From Vibrio tapetis subsp. tapetis (lineage in GTDB: Bacteria; Pseudomonadota; Gammaproteobacteria; Enterobacterales; Vibrionaceae), in contig NZ_LT960612.1 in assembly GCF_900233005.1 (NCBI RefSeq), forward strand, positions 310,001-374,000: 64,000 nt of DNA, read 5' to 3'. The notes beneath the pieces were generated by a model that made no database searches, was not told where the DNA came from, and saw only the letters and a list, made by a program, of their open reading frames with translations. Made by a program: the position numbers and the translations under genes. Shown piece after piece: positions 38,816 to 48,034 of this stretch (positions within the stretch are counted from its first letter, which is position 1; each line of letters starts with the position of its first letter).

Positions 38816-39754
38816 TTAAGTATTCAGCGACGTTAGCCAGCACTGAACATCTTTCATGATGCTTTCTCGGTTTGTTTCATTAAACAACTCATGCCTAGCA
38901 TCTTGATACAAATAATACGTCGTTTTACTGCAACCGTGTTGGTTAAGCTTATCGACTAACGCGCTGGTTCCTACTCCATAGCGGGTAATTGGGTCAGCTT
39001 CTCCGCCGATGACCAAAATGGCGAGATCATTAGAAATAGCATCAAAGGCTTGGTCTTTACTTATCTCTGCCAACCCACCTAGAAAATCAATCCAAAACTG
39101 GGCGGTACAGGTAAAGCCACAATAAGGGTCTTGGATATAAGCATCGACCATGTTTTCGTCACGGCTAAGCCAATCTTGCTCCGTTCTCACTACGCGAATT
39201 CCCTTGTTCGCATTGCCGAAACTTAGCTTTTCAAGTAACGGGCTCGATACGTTGTTACCAATACGCCACGACTCAACTCTGGCCGCAATCCGCCCGATTT
39301 GGAACAGTAATGGTGATTGATGGTTTGATCCACACAGCACCAATCCCGACAGCTTTTTTCCGTTCAAAACAGCGTAATGACGAGCAATAAACGACCCCAT
39401 ACTGTGGCCAATGAGCACCGGGCGAGGGTCATCTATTTCCAATTCGGCTTTAAGAAGTGACAGTGCCTGAAACGCATAGTCAACCACACAGTCCAAATCA
39501 TCCAACACATATTGCCAGCCGTTTTCGTTAGAGAAATGCCCCAGTTGTTCCGCTTCTTCCCCGTGTCCTCGGTGGTTAATGCCACACAGCAAAGTCCCCG
39601 TACGAGTAAACCAATTCGCCAATTCTTCATAACGGTCAATGTGCTCAGCCATACCGTGACTTAATACCACGGCTTGCTTTATTGGCCCAACAGGCCACCA
39701 AACTCGAACCCTTAATACTCGGCTATTTTTAGAATTTAAGCTTACTACTTCCAT
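38816..39754 (-). CDS. Alpha/beta hydrolase, monoacylglycerol lipase-like (serine aminopeptidase S33)
   Basis: The 312-aa protein has VVLSHGMAEHIDRYEELANWF (oxyanion region HGMAEH), the nucleophile elbow GHSMGS, acid GGEADPITRYG and His in QDARHELFNE. These are the Hydrolase_4 features of monoglyceride lipases and lysophospholipases. No signal peptide, so it is cytoplasmic. The substrate is probably a lipid ester (inference). Single gene between two regulators' territories. Confidence 0.88.
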   Translation of the reverse strand: MEVVSLNSKNSRVLRVRVWWPVGPIKQAVVLSHGMAEHIDRYEELANWFTRTGTLLCGINHRGHGEEAEQLGHFSNENGWQYVLDDLDCVVDYAFQALSLLKAELEIDDPRPVLIGHSMGSFIARHYAVLNGKKLSGLVLCGSNHQSPLLFQIGRIAARVESWRIGNNVSSPLLEKLSFGNANKGIRVVRTEQDWLSRDENMVDAYIQDPYCGFTCTAQFWIDFLGGLAEISKDQAFDAISNDLAILVIGGEADPITRYGVGTSALVDKLNQHGCSKTTYYLYQDARHELFNETNRESIMKDVQCWLTSLNT

Positions 39755-39990
39755 ACATCAATTCCTTAGCAATAATTTATGCCTATCATTGCACAACAAC
39801 CACCAAAAATAACAACGAATAGGTCACTGTTATTGACGGTTTCTACTCAGACCCACGAAACTCAATGACAACCATATTGCCACCAATAAAAAAGCACAAA
39901 GGCCTCCAACCCAAATTAGAAAGTTACACAGTCTGGATTCATTAGGGGTAAAACCTTACTCGGTCTCTCTTATTTACCTGAATATTGAAA

Positions 39991-40893
39991 TCAATTAGCA
40001 GAGGCCTGAAACCATTGTGCGAGCCGATCAGATACCACTCTGGCCGCCGAACGCTCTGTTTCTGATTCTCGAACCAATGCCGACCAATCAAGAGTTAGTT
40101 TCTCTTTGCCTAATGACGCTGACATCACCTTGCCACTGTTGATTGCTGACTGAACGGCCCATTGAGAAAGAATACTGACACCAAACCCTGAGGCGACTAA
40201 TTCAACAATGGCATCGGTCACTTCAACAACCGTCACCAAGTACGGCACAACACCTGAGGGGCGGATAAATCGCTCGTATTCAAAGCCAGGCTGAGCCGAT
40301 TTACTATAGGTTAGGTAATCTTCACCCTCTAGATCCCGTGCTTCGATGAAGTTTTTCGTGGACAACGCATGCTGTGGATGAGAGATGAGAACCAACTCAT
40401 CTTGAAACACCGGCGTAGAATCAACACCCGGGATGACCAAAAAACCAGGAGCGAGCACCACATCAACGGAGCCATCTTGAAGATTTTTGAGTGGGAATTG
40501 TGTTGCAGAGGCAACCAACTCTAATTGAATATGAGGCTCTTTTTTTGACATGACTTTCAAAAAGGATGGTAGCCAGTAATAACAGCTATAAGCCGCAACA
40601 CCGAAACGCACCACCGTCTTTTCATTTAGCGCCATTTTTTGAAAGTCAAATTCTGCTCGTTGTAAAACGGGAATGACTTGATTAGCCGTTTGTATCATGG
40701 CTCGGCCTGCACTGGTTTGCTTTAGCCTGCGCCCTTCTCGTTCAAACAGTGGCCCACCTAAACGTCTTTCTGCTTCCGCCAAGCGGTGGCTCAATGCTGA
40801 CTGAGTAATACCCAGTGTATGCGCTGCTTGCCTGAGGGTTCCAGCATCATCAATCGCTTTTAGCATTTCCCAGTGCTTTATATCTAACCTCAT
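39991..40893 (-). CDS. LysR-family regulator, MetR-like
   Basis: The 300-aa protein has an N-terminal winged HTH (LRQAAHTLGITQSALSHRLAEAERRLGGPLFER, about 18-50) and a C-terminal periplasmic-binding-like effector domain. The variant SALSHRL, as in MetR, replaces the usual SAVSRQI. MetR controls methionine genes in response to homocysteine, but here the divergent neighbour is an EamA transporter, so a role in regulating that exporter is more likely. Start at 40893. The 236-bp gap to the transporter holds a repeated element. Confidence 0.88.
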   Translation of the reverse strand: MRLDIKHWEMLKAIDDAGTLRQAAHTLGITQSALSHRLAEAERRLGGPLFEREGRRLKQTSAGRAMIQTANQVIPVLQRAEFDFQKMALNEKTVVRFGVAAYSCYYWLPSFLKVMSKKEPHIQLELVASATQFPLKNLQDGSVDVVLAPGFLVIPGVDSTPVFQDELVLISHPQHALSTKNFIEARDLEGEDYLTYSKSAQPGFEYERFIRPSGVVPYLVTVVEVTDAIVELVASGFGVSILSQWAVQSAINSGKVMSASLGKEKLTLDWSALVRESETERSAARVVSDRLAQWFQASAN

Positions 40894-40965
40894 ACTGCCA
40901 CCGAAATCCTTCGTTGAAATAAACCATCTTTTATGTGAACGCTATTCGCCACACCGATGCACACT

Positions 40966-41025
40966 TTTATTGGTACACATCTCTACTGATACACATACCT
41001 ATTGATATACACACCTATCGATGAG
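40966..41025. repeat. Four imperfect 16-17-bp tandem repeats between LysR and EamA genes
   Basis: Successive units resemble CTATTGATACACATAC: TTATTGGTACACATCT, CTACTGATACACATAC, CTATTGATATACACAC and a degenerate CTATCGATGAGAAT. The phase (about 1.5 helical turns) and position before the GTG start at 41130 suggest binding sites for the divergent LysR protein, or simple repeat slippage. Confidence 0.45.
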
Positions 41026-41129
41026 AATTATTAATCAATAAGACGAATAATTCATTATTTTTATAATCAATGACACGATATCGTTCACTCTCTTATTTTT
41101 AGAAAGTGAATTGAAGGTTCTAAACAAAC

Positions 41130-42023
41130 GTGAAAAACAACTCCACAATCAATGGGCAGTATTTGGTTTTAGCGTCGGCGTTCTTCTACGGGCTCAACCC
41201 TTTTTTTGCTCAACTGTTATTTAAGGAAGGGATTGGGGCTGAATTGGTAAGCTTATATCGCTTTATTCTGCCTGCTGTTTTATTCATATTCTTCTTACGA
41301 ACTCCAAGACAGAACTGGCCAGAAGCAACACGCAGCCTATTGTTAGGCTTGGTAAGCGGCATTGCTATTTTCAGTTATTTCTATGCTCTGGAAACCGTTT
41401 CTGCCGCCACGGTTATTTTAATTTACTACAGCTACCCATTTTTTAGCGTTTTGATCGGTTGGGCTGTTTTTGGTCGCATCCCTTCTCAAAACTCATTGGT
41501 TTCTGCGGTATTAGTCGCCATTGCTGCCTCATTAACCGTACGGCCGGATTACCTGCCAGAAGGCTCACTATTGGCCATCGGTGGCTGCTTTTTAGCGCCG
41601 TTAACGGTCGCCACTCAAGTGCAATATTTATCTCGACCGAACACCGTTATTCCAACGTTGAATAGAATGGGATGGATTACAATGGGACATGTGGCGGTTC
41701 TACTACCAATAACAATATGGAACAACCCGACTCAGCTATTGCCTCAGTCTTCCACAGGTCTGATGGCAATGTTGGGGATTGCACTATTTGCGGCGGCCAT
41801 TCCCCAATTCTTGTTTATGGTAGGAGCACCGCGATCATGTGCGAATAAAAATGCGGTAACAGGCTCACTTGAGTTGATCGTAGCACTGCTCACGGGCGCT
41901 ATATTGTTAGGTGAAGAGTTAGACCGATTGGAGCTAACCGCAATGGCGCTCATGCTGCTAGCGTTATTTATTAAGCAAGCGAAACCTGTTCACATCAAAC
42001 AATCTACGCTGGATAATTCTTAA
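41130..42023 (+). CDS. EamA/DMT-family transporter
   Basis: The 297-aa protein has about ten membrane helices in two EamA halves (LASAFFYGLNPFFAQLLF; YYSYPFFSVLIGWAVFGRIP in the first, GSLELIVALLTGAILLGEELD in the second). Such proteins export metabolites or amino acids, or import them as in RhaT-like members; direction cannot be told. The start is GTG at 41130, with GAAGGTT about 11 nt before. Likely controlled by the divergent LysR gene. It converges with the next LysR gene, 25 bp apart. Confidence 0.88.
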   Translation: MKNNSTINGQYLVLASAFFYGLNPFFAQLLFKEGIGAELVSLYRFILPAVLFIFFLRTPRQNWPEATRSLLLGLVSGIAIFSYFYALETVSAATVILIYYSYPFFSVLIGWAVFGRIPSQNSLVSAVLVAIAASLTVRPDYLPEGSLLAIGGCFLAPLTVATQVQYLSRPNTVIPTLNRMGWITMGHVAVLLPITIWNNPTQLLPQSSTGLMAMLGIALFAAAIPQFLFMVGAPRSCANKNAVTGSLELIVALLTGAILLGEELDRLELTAMALMLLALFIKQAKPVHIKQSTLDNS

Positions 42024-42048
42024 CTGGTATACAAATTAGCGTCACTCA

Positions 42049-42930
42049 CTATTGCTCTGAGAACATCCTAATCATGGTTTGGTACATCCACTCAGCAACG
42101 GGGCCTTCTCGGCTATCGCAGCGCTTCACCAAACCCATTTCAACCACAAGTGAGTTAGGAATATGCTTAGTCGACAATTGAACCAATCGGTCTGCGTACC
42201 AGTCATCGTTTGCGACATGCTCTGGTACTAGTGCCCAACCAATACCCACATTCACTAATGACGTAATCGAATAATAGCTGTCGGCAAGCCAATGCAAAGA
42301 AGAAATGGGGTTAGATTGAGACTCGCCCATGCGATCTCGGATCACTAGCTGTCGATATCGATTAAGGTCGGTAAAGGTTGGCACTGGGATTTGAGCGAGT
42401 GGATGATCCTTACTCACAATTAACGATTGACGAAAGTGGCCTATCGATACAAATTCTAAGCTGTCTGCCAATTCACTTAAATGGAATAGAAAACCAATGT
42501 CGGCTTTTTTCTCATCAACCCACTTGGCAATATCATCTTGAGAGCCGTTTATAATACTCACCCTTAACGACGGGTAATTCAGAGCAATTTCTGCAAACAC
42601 TTTTTCTAAGAAGAAAATAGGCACAGCTTCGTCAAGGGCAATAGTTAATGCCAGCTCTTGCCCGCTACTTACCGTCATCGCACGCGATTCTAAACGCTGA
42701 CATTGGGAAAGAACGGCCTGTGCTTCAATGTAGATATCTGAACCTTGTGGAGTCAGCACAGGTAACCTTGCTGAACGATCAAATAAATCAAAGCCAAGAT
42801 CCGCTTCTAAATTAGCAATCGCAGTGCTGACCCGAGATTGAGCTTTGCCTAACTTGCGAGCCGCCGCCGAAAACGAGCCTTGTTTCACAGACATGACAAA
42901 TGCTTCTAATTGATCCAATGTCCAATTCAT
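42049..42930 (-). CDS. LysR-family regulator
   Basis: This is 293 aa from the ATG at 42930 (MNWTLDQLEAFVMSVKQGSF), which matches the normal LysR start; the open frame extends to 43092 but adds 54 atypical residues. HTH: SFSAAARKLGKAQSRVSTAIANLEADLGFDLFDR. The effector domain follows (LTIALDEAVPIFFLEKVFAEI). It is divergent from the MATE gene with 112 bp between, so regulation of that pump is likely. The ribosome site is weak (AAGAATCAGAAT). Confidence 0.87.
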   Translation of the reverse strand: MNWTLDQLEAFVMSVKQGSFSAAARKLGKAQSRVSTAIANLEADLGFDLFDRSARLPVLTPQGSDIYIEAQAVLSQCQRLESRAMTVSSGQELALTIALDEAVPIFFLEKVFAEIALNYPSLRVSIINGSQDDIAKWVDEKKADIGFLFHLSELADSLEFVSIGHFRQSLIVSKDHPLAQIPVPTFTDLNRYRQLVIRDRMGESQSNPISSLHWLADSYYSITSLVNVGIGWALVPEHVANDDWYADRLVQLSTKHIPNSLVVEMGLVKRCDSREGPVAEWMYQTMIRMFSEQ

Positions 42931-43042
42931 ATTCTGATTCTTCGACCCTTCCGCCCATCCGAAATACAGATAGATACTAACTTTCATCAATCTCAAAAAC
43001 AAGGATAATACGAAGCAATCATTTTTGAGTAAAGCAAACACA

Positions 43043-44458
43043 ATGCAAAACGACATCACACAAATCGCTGGCAACGAATCTATCTCTCGCACATTTTGGC
43101 GCTATGCCATTCCCTCGATTGCGGCAATGGTGGTGAATGGGCTATACCAAGTAGTTGATGGCATGTTTGTCGGCCACTATGTTGGATTTGAGGGCTTAGC
43201 GGGCATCACATTGGCTTGGCCAATCATCGGGTTGATTGCGGGTTTAGGGATTATGGTGGGTATGGGCGGCGGAAGTTTGGTTTCCATCTTTCGTGGCGAA
43301 GCCAAGCCGCAAAAAGCAAAGCTAGCACTATCGACGAGCCTATGGCTTGTGGCACTTTGTGGCCTTCTGGCAATGATATTTATCATTACGCTCGGCGACG
43401 ATATCATCGCAATGCAAGGCGCATCAGGCAATAGCAAAATCTATAGCTTAGAGTACATACAAGTGTTTGCTTGGGGCACCCTATTTACTATTGGTGGCGC
43501 CGCTATTCCTATGCTGATCCGTAATGATAACAGCCCAAATGTTGCAACAAGCCTAATGACAATAGGCGCAATCATTAATATCGGCTTAGATTACTTACTT
43601 ATCGGACAGTTTGGCCTACGTTTAGAGGGTGCGGCCATTGCAACGTTAATATCACAGTTTATCGTTGCCTTACTTGGTTTTGGTTACTTCTTTTCAAAGC
43701 ATGCTGAAATTAAGCTTGATTTACGCCAATTCGCTTTTAATCCGACCATCGCCGGGCGTAGCATTGCACTCGGATCTTCTAGCTTGTTTATGTTCCTATA
43801 TTTCAGTTTCATTGCGGCGATACATAACAAATTATTTATGACTTACGGCGATGCGGTGCAAGTGGGTGCCTTCGCAATCGTAGGCTATTTAGCCACCATG
43901 TACTACTTGGCTTCAGAAGGCATCGCCAATGGTATGCAACCCCCCGTGAGTTACTATTTTGGCGCTAAGCAAGTAGAACGCATTCGTGCAACAGTATGGT
44001 TGGCGTTAAAGGTGATTTTAATTTCCGGGATAGCCACAGTGGCGATTGTTAACCTCTACCCTGAGGCATTAATTGGCATGTTCAGTAATGGTGACCAAGC
44101 GCTATTAGACGCCACCAAAAATGGCCTCAGACTGCATCTATTTGCTCTATTTTTAGATGGCTTTATCTTCTTAGCATCGGTTTACTTTATGTCGGTTAAC
44201 CAGGGCGGTAAGGCTTTAGCTATTTCCATTGGTAATATGGTGATCCAACTGCCGTTCCTTTATGTTCTGCCTAAAATCATGGGCCTGAATGGCATTTGGA
44301 TGAGTGTGCCGATATCTAATATCGTCCTTACCTTGATCATCGTTCCGTTTCTTTGGCGTGATCTCAAAAACATCAGCAATCAAAACGACGGACAGTCCGT
44401 CGGTAAAGAAGCATCCGTCAAGGAAGAACGGCCAACAAAACTGCAAACCAATACGTAA
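43043..44458 (+). CDS. MATE-family multidrug efflux protein
   Basis: The 471-aa protein has about twelve helices in two similar halves. N-terminal: FWRYAIPSIAAMVVNGLYQVVDGMFVGHYVG, the MATE signature; second half: PPVSYYFGAKQVERIRATVWLAL. It uses Na+ or H+ to export cationic drugs or metabolites. The ATG at 43043 is preferred over a TTG at 43025. The last 30 residues are a polar tail (KEASVKEERPTKLQTNT). The terminator at 44511-44558 follows. Confidence 0.9.
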   Translation: MQNDITQIAGNESISRTFWRYAIPSIAAMVVNGLYQVVDGMFVGHYVGFEGLAGITLAWPIIGLIAGLGIMVGMGGGSLVSIFRGEAKPQKAKLALSTSLWLVALCGLLAMIFIITLGDDIIAMQGASGNSKIYSLEYIQVFAWGTLFTIGGAAIPMLIRNDNSPNVATSLMTIGAIINIGLDYLLIGQFGLRLEGAAIATLISQFIVALLGFGYFFSKHAEIKLDLRQFAFNPTIAGRSIALGSSSLFMFLYFSFIAAIHNKLFMTYGDAVQVGAFAIVGYLATMYYLASEGIANGMQPPVSYYFGAKQVERIRATVWLALKVILISGIATVAIVNLYPEALIGMFSNGDQALLDATKNGLRLHLFALFLDGFIFLASVYFMSVNQGGKALAISIGNMVIQLPFLYVLPKIMGLNGIWMSVPISNIVLTLIIVPFLWRDLKNISNQNDGQSVGKEASVKEERPTKLQTNT

Positions 44459-44510
44459 TCGTCACGACTGAAATGGTTTAAAGTACTAAACGCTGTATCA
44501 AGCTAACAAC

Positions 44511-44558
44511 GCGCCACAACAAATGCATTATTAATAAAAGCATTGCTGTGGCGTTTTT
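44511..44558 (+). terminator. Terminator of the MATE gene
   Basis: CGCCACA(A)CAAATGC pairs with GCATTGCTGTGGCG across an AT-rich loop (core 44512-44518 with 44547-44553) and is followed by TTTTT. Confidence 0.8.
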
Positions 44559-44715
44559 CGTTTCTAAAGCTAAAATTTCGTTGGCCTCTAGATCCTATGA
44601 TAAAACCATAGGAAACCTATTTATTGATTTGGAAAATTTAGCGGATAATTCAGTCATACCTCAGGGGATGAGGTGAAAAACCTTCACTACGAATCAATTA
44701 ATGAGGCACCAAATT

Positions 44716-45852
44716 ATGAACAAATCTATCCTAGCTATTACTTTGGCACTGACTTTTTCAGCGGCATCAAACGCTTCAACTAACGTTGCAGGCGATGACC
44801 TCTCTTTCTTTGACGGGCAACGTGAAGCGGTTCAAAAAGGAGCCATTATCATTGATGTGTCTAATCAAGGCCAAGAAGAGTTGGCAAAAATAATGGCGAA
44901 CCAACCATTAGGTGAGTTCAGCCCTGAAGTACTCAAAGCCTCGGAAAGAGCCATTGAAAACAACCGTAAAATTGCACCAAAATACGTTGCAATGATGGAA
45001 CAAGCTGCTCAACTGCGCGGTGTCCCTGTTGCTGAAGTGTTTGCTTCGGTATCTCAAGTCGATTACAGCGTTAACCAATCAATTAAAACAAGCATGGACG
45101 CAAATGAAAATGTAGAAGAAATGAAAGGCTGTACTTCTATTGCCTTCAATAACGGCATCGTGGGTCAAACAAATGATTTAAGCTTAGCCACCAGCCTCAC
45201 AGACCACACGACGGTAGTCAAAACGGATGATTCAATTTTTGTTATTGCCGACGGCGCGCACTTTCAAGGCATGGGTAAAAACGTGGGTATCGTGATCAAC
45301 TTTATGGGTCAACCTTCCGGTACAGAAGGTATAGACAACGACAACTTAGTCACGGTTGATGCGATCTTTGCAGCAGCCACGGCCGCAAAAAGCGTCGACG
45401 CGTTTATTGAAACCATCAAAGATGTCAAAACCATCATTCCGTTCAACTTCACCGTTGCCGATAATAAAGGCGGCCACGCGGCCATCGAAATCACGGTAGA
45501 AAATGGCTTAACCGTTATGCAACACTCAGAGCGCGGCTCAGTACATGCAAATCACTCTGCTGATTTCAAATAAGCCTTTTTGCAAACCCATACTGCACTA
45601 GAGGCAAATACCGCTTTCTTTAGCACATTTGCTCGTGAAGACGCGGCTGCCAACTTCTTAGACTATTCACCAGAACTTACGGTTGAATCTATGCAATGGT
45701 TGTTTAGTCAACGTCCTATCAACATGACCAAATACAACGGCAAAGACTTTGTAACGGTCGAAGCGATGATTTTCGATACGGTAGAAGGCTGTGCTTATGT
45801 AGCCGGTGATAACCCTAACTTTGCAGGTTATTCTCAAGTATGTTTTGACTAA
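44716..45852 (+). pseudogene. C45/acyl-CoA:6-APA acyltransferase-like Ntn hydrolase, interrupted by an in-frame TAA
   Basis: Frame 1 is open from 44716 to a TAA at 45571-45573 and then, in the same frame, continues to a TGA? or other stop after QVCFD at 45852. The sequence on both sides belongs together: VHANH before the stop and LEANTAFFSTFARED and FVTVEAMIFDTVEGCAYVA after it match the AAT/C45 family. The N-terminus has a signal peptide (MNKSILAITLALTFSAASNA). The nucleophile Cys of the self-processing site is about residue 139 (MKGCTSIAF). The intact protein would be a 378-residue-scale periplasmic amidase or acyltransferase on acyl-amino acids, acyl-homoserine lactones or beta-lactam-like amides (inference). 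The loss of the last quarter probably inactivates it. Exact substrate unknown. Confidence 0.78.
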
Positions 45853-45898
45853 TACACTGCCTACTAATACGTTAATTAGTCACTCAAATTGACCAAAT

Positions 45899-45936
45899 AA
45901 TGCCTCAACACCTATGTGCTGAGGCATTTATTTTTT
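45899..45936 (+). terminator. Terminator after the C45-type gene
   Basis: The stem is AATGCCTCA (45899-45907) with TGAGGCATT (45920-45928), followed by TATTTTTT. Confidence 0.88.
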
Positions 45937-46164
45937 GTACTTAAAGCCGTAACGCAAATAAGAGCAGCAGTGGCTGATGGACTCAGACAACAAATTTGAC
46001 GCGACCAATCTAAGTACACGTCCATTTGTCACTTGTGTCGTTTTTATTCAATCTTTACGTTTTAGCTTGCTCTATTCTGATAAAAATCAGCGGACATCGT
46101 GCATAAGCTGCGCAATTTATGTCCCTGAGTTTTACCATACAAACGCCTATTATGAGTAACAGCA

Positions 46165-46983
46165 ATGCTTAACATTAAAAAACTTTCAACACTAAACGAA
46201 TTACACGCGCTAAAAGCGCAGTATTTCTCTTCATCTACCGCACCTCTTGACGGCATGTGGCATTTTGGTTTTGTTCCGATGTCGCCGCATTTTGGGATTT
46301 ACGAAGACAACACACTAGCCGGTTTTTTTGTGGTAAATGACGACGGTTATCTGTTGCAGTTTTACTTATCGCCAAGTGCAACCAGCGAAGCTTCGCTGGC
46401 ATTCACCTCAGCATTACATAGCGATCTGGCTGATATTAACGGCGCTTTTGTTAGCACCGCCGAGCCTAATTTTTTGTCGTTATGTTTAGACAATACATCC
46501 ACATTCGAGATCAACTCGATGATGTACCAACTTCAGGGTCAAACCCAGCATCAAGCTAACACTATGATTGAGATGCAACAGGTAACCCCAAACCAACTCA
46601 ATGAATTGGTACAATTTGCCGCCACCAATATTGGCGCTCCAGAGCAATGGTTATCTGGCTACTATGGTCGTTTGATTGAACGCAACGAACTGTGGGGCTA
46701 CTGGCTTAATAACACCTTACTCGCAACAGGTGAGTGTCGATTATTTGATGAATTTCAAACACAGTACGCTGATTTAGGCATGATTGTCGCTCAGTCAGAG
46801 CGCGGTAAAGGCATTGCGACACAAGTGCTTCAGTATTTAGTACATGAAGCTCAAAGCAAGGGTTTAACACCAATATGTTCAACAGAAAACAACAACATTG
46901 CGGCTCAAAAAGCCATTGGTAAAGCAGGAATGCGCTCATCAAACCGCATAGTTCAGTTTAAGTTCAGCCGCAGTTCACAATAA
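46165..46983 (+). CDS. GNAT-family N-acetyltransferase
   Basis: The 272-aa protein has an N-terminal half of degenerate GNAT-like fold (YEDNTLAGFFVVNDDGYLLQFYLSP) and a C-terminal half with the acetyl-CoA loop (LGMIVAQSERGKGIATQVLQYLVHEA) and AAQKAIGKAGMRSSNR. It therefore looks like a tandem GNAT with one active site. Substrate unknown. The ATG at 46165 is the start taken. A terminator follows at 47003-47032. Confidence 0.85.
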   Translation: MLNIKKLSTLNELHALKAQYFSSSTAPLDGMWHFGFVPMSPHFGIYEDNTLAGFFVVNDDGYLLQFYLSPSATSEASLAFTSALHSDLADINGAFVSTAEPNFLSLCLDNTSTFEINSMMYQLQGQTQHQANTMIEMQQVTPNQLNELVQFAATNIGAPEQWLSGYYGRLIERNELWGYWLNNTLLATGECRLFDEFQTQYADLGMIVAQSERGKGIATQVLQYLVHEAQSKGLTPICSTENNNIAAQKAIGKAGMRSSNRIVQFKFSRSSQ

Positions 46984-47002
46984 AAACACCTTAACCGAAT
47001 AG

Positions 47003-47032
47003 GCCCGTTAGCTTTTCTAGCGGGCATATTTT
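47003..47032 (+). terminator. Terminator after the GNAT gene
   Basis: The stem is GCCCGTTAG with CTAGCGGGC (one T-G pair) across a TTTT-containing loop, followed by ATATTTT. Confidence 0.7.
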
Positions 47033-47141
47033 AACAGCTAAGCATCAATAAGATGACTCAACGAGAAGCGAGCAAACGCTGCAAATGACGGGTGAATGAC
47101 ATATAGTAAAGCGAACAAACAAAACAAGCTCTGAGAAACTG

Positions 47142-47990
47142 ATGCTCAATTGGATCCAACCCCCACACTGTCCTGTCATCGCTAAATACGTTGAATGCTA
47201 CTGGCTAATTGAAAAGCCAGAAGGGGCAAATAGCCATCAGTTCCCTAAATTAAACCCAGATCCATCCGCTCATTTGATCTTATCACCGTCTCAACAGGCT
47301 TTTAGCTACGACTCTAAAGTTGAAATAAGCAAAGGGAGTGGAAGCCATTGGTTGTACCCGCATCATCACACTTTGCAACTGGATCATACGCACGCCTTTG
47401 TTCACCTTGGCATCAAATTCCACATTGGTGCCTTGTATTCACTTAGGCGAACTGACGATACACAGCCCTTATTAGATCTGGTAAAGACAACCAGCCTCGC
47501 TCGTATTTTAGAGCTCCCCTCATTAGATAACTCAGTATCCGAAACATTAATTAATCTAGGACGTACGGATAAGGAAAACTGCCGAGATCAGTTAGATGCA
47601 ATTTTATTATCTTGGATGCAAGAAGCGAAAGAGGATCAACACAGCAAGCTTACACGAAAAGCACTGCCTTTGATTAAAACCCACGCCATTTCTGAAATAG
47701 GCGATCAGCTACATTGTTCACAAAGAACATTGGAACGAAGTTTTAGCCGAGTTACAGGCTTAACTCTTAAACAATGCCAAACAATGAACAAGCTTGAAGC
47801 CATTCTGGAGTATTTATACCAACACGAGATGCGCAGCATTGACTGGGTAGACGTGGCGTTACAGTTTGGTTTCAGCGACCAACCGCATTTGATCCGGCAA
47901 CTAAAAAAGCAGATAGGATTAACCCCCAAAGCATATGCAAAACAAGGTGGATTAACCATAGATGTGTATGGAGGAGTGAGTGATTATTAA
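47142..47990 (+). CDS. AraC-family transcriptional regulator
   Basis: The 282-aa protein has an N-terminal cupin-like/DUF6597-type domain (CPVIAKYVECYWLIEKP, LNPDPSAHLILSPS). C-terminal double HTH: SEIGDQLHCSQRTLERSFSRVTGLTLKQC and VDVALQFGFSDQPHLIRQLKKQIGLTPKAY, the second a full AraC signature. Ligand and targets are unknown. The AlkC-type gene converges from the right; no divergent partner is present. Confidence 0.9.
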   Translation: MLNWIQPPHCPVIAKYVECYWLIEKPEGANSHQFPKLNPDPSAHLILSPSQQAFSYDSKVEISKGSGSHWLYPHHHTLQLDHTHAFVHLGIKFHIGALYSLRRTDDTQPLLDLVKTTSLARILELPSLDNSVSETLINLGRTDKENCRDQLDAILLSWMQEAKEDQHSKLTRKALPLIKTHAISEIGDQLHCSQRTLERSFSRVTGLTLKQCQTMNKLEAILEYLYQHEMRSIDWVDVALQFGFSDQPHLIRQLKKQIGLTPKAYAKQGGLTIDVYGGVSDY

Positions 47991-48034
47991 CACTCCTGAT
48001 TGTTACCGATGCGCTACTTACCTGAACTCAACAT

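Noticed and set aside
45571-45573. Stop-codon readthrough or selenocysteine-type recoding in the C45 gene
   Set aside because: The codon is TAA, the least leaky stop, with no supporting downstream structure; a nonsense mutation is simpler.
45977-46159. 60-residue frame before the GNAT gene
   Set aside because: No ribosome site or recognisable sequence; it ends just before the GNAT start and probably covers its promoter.
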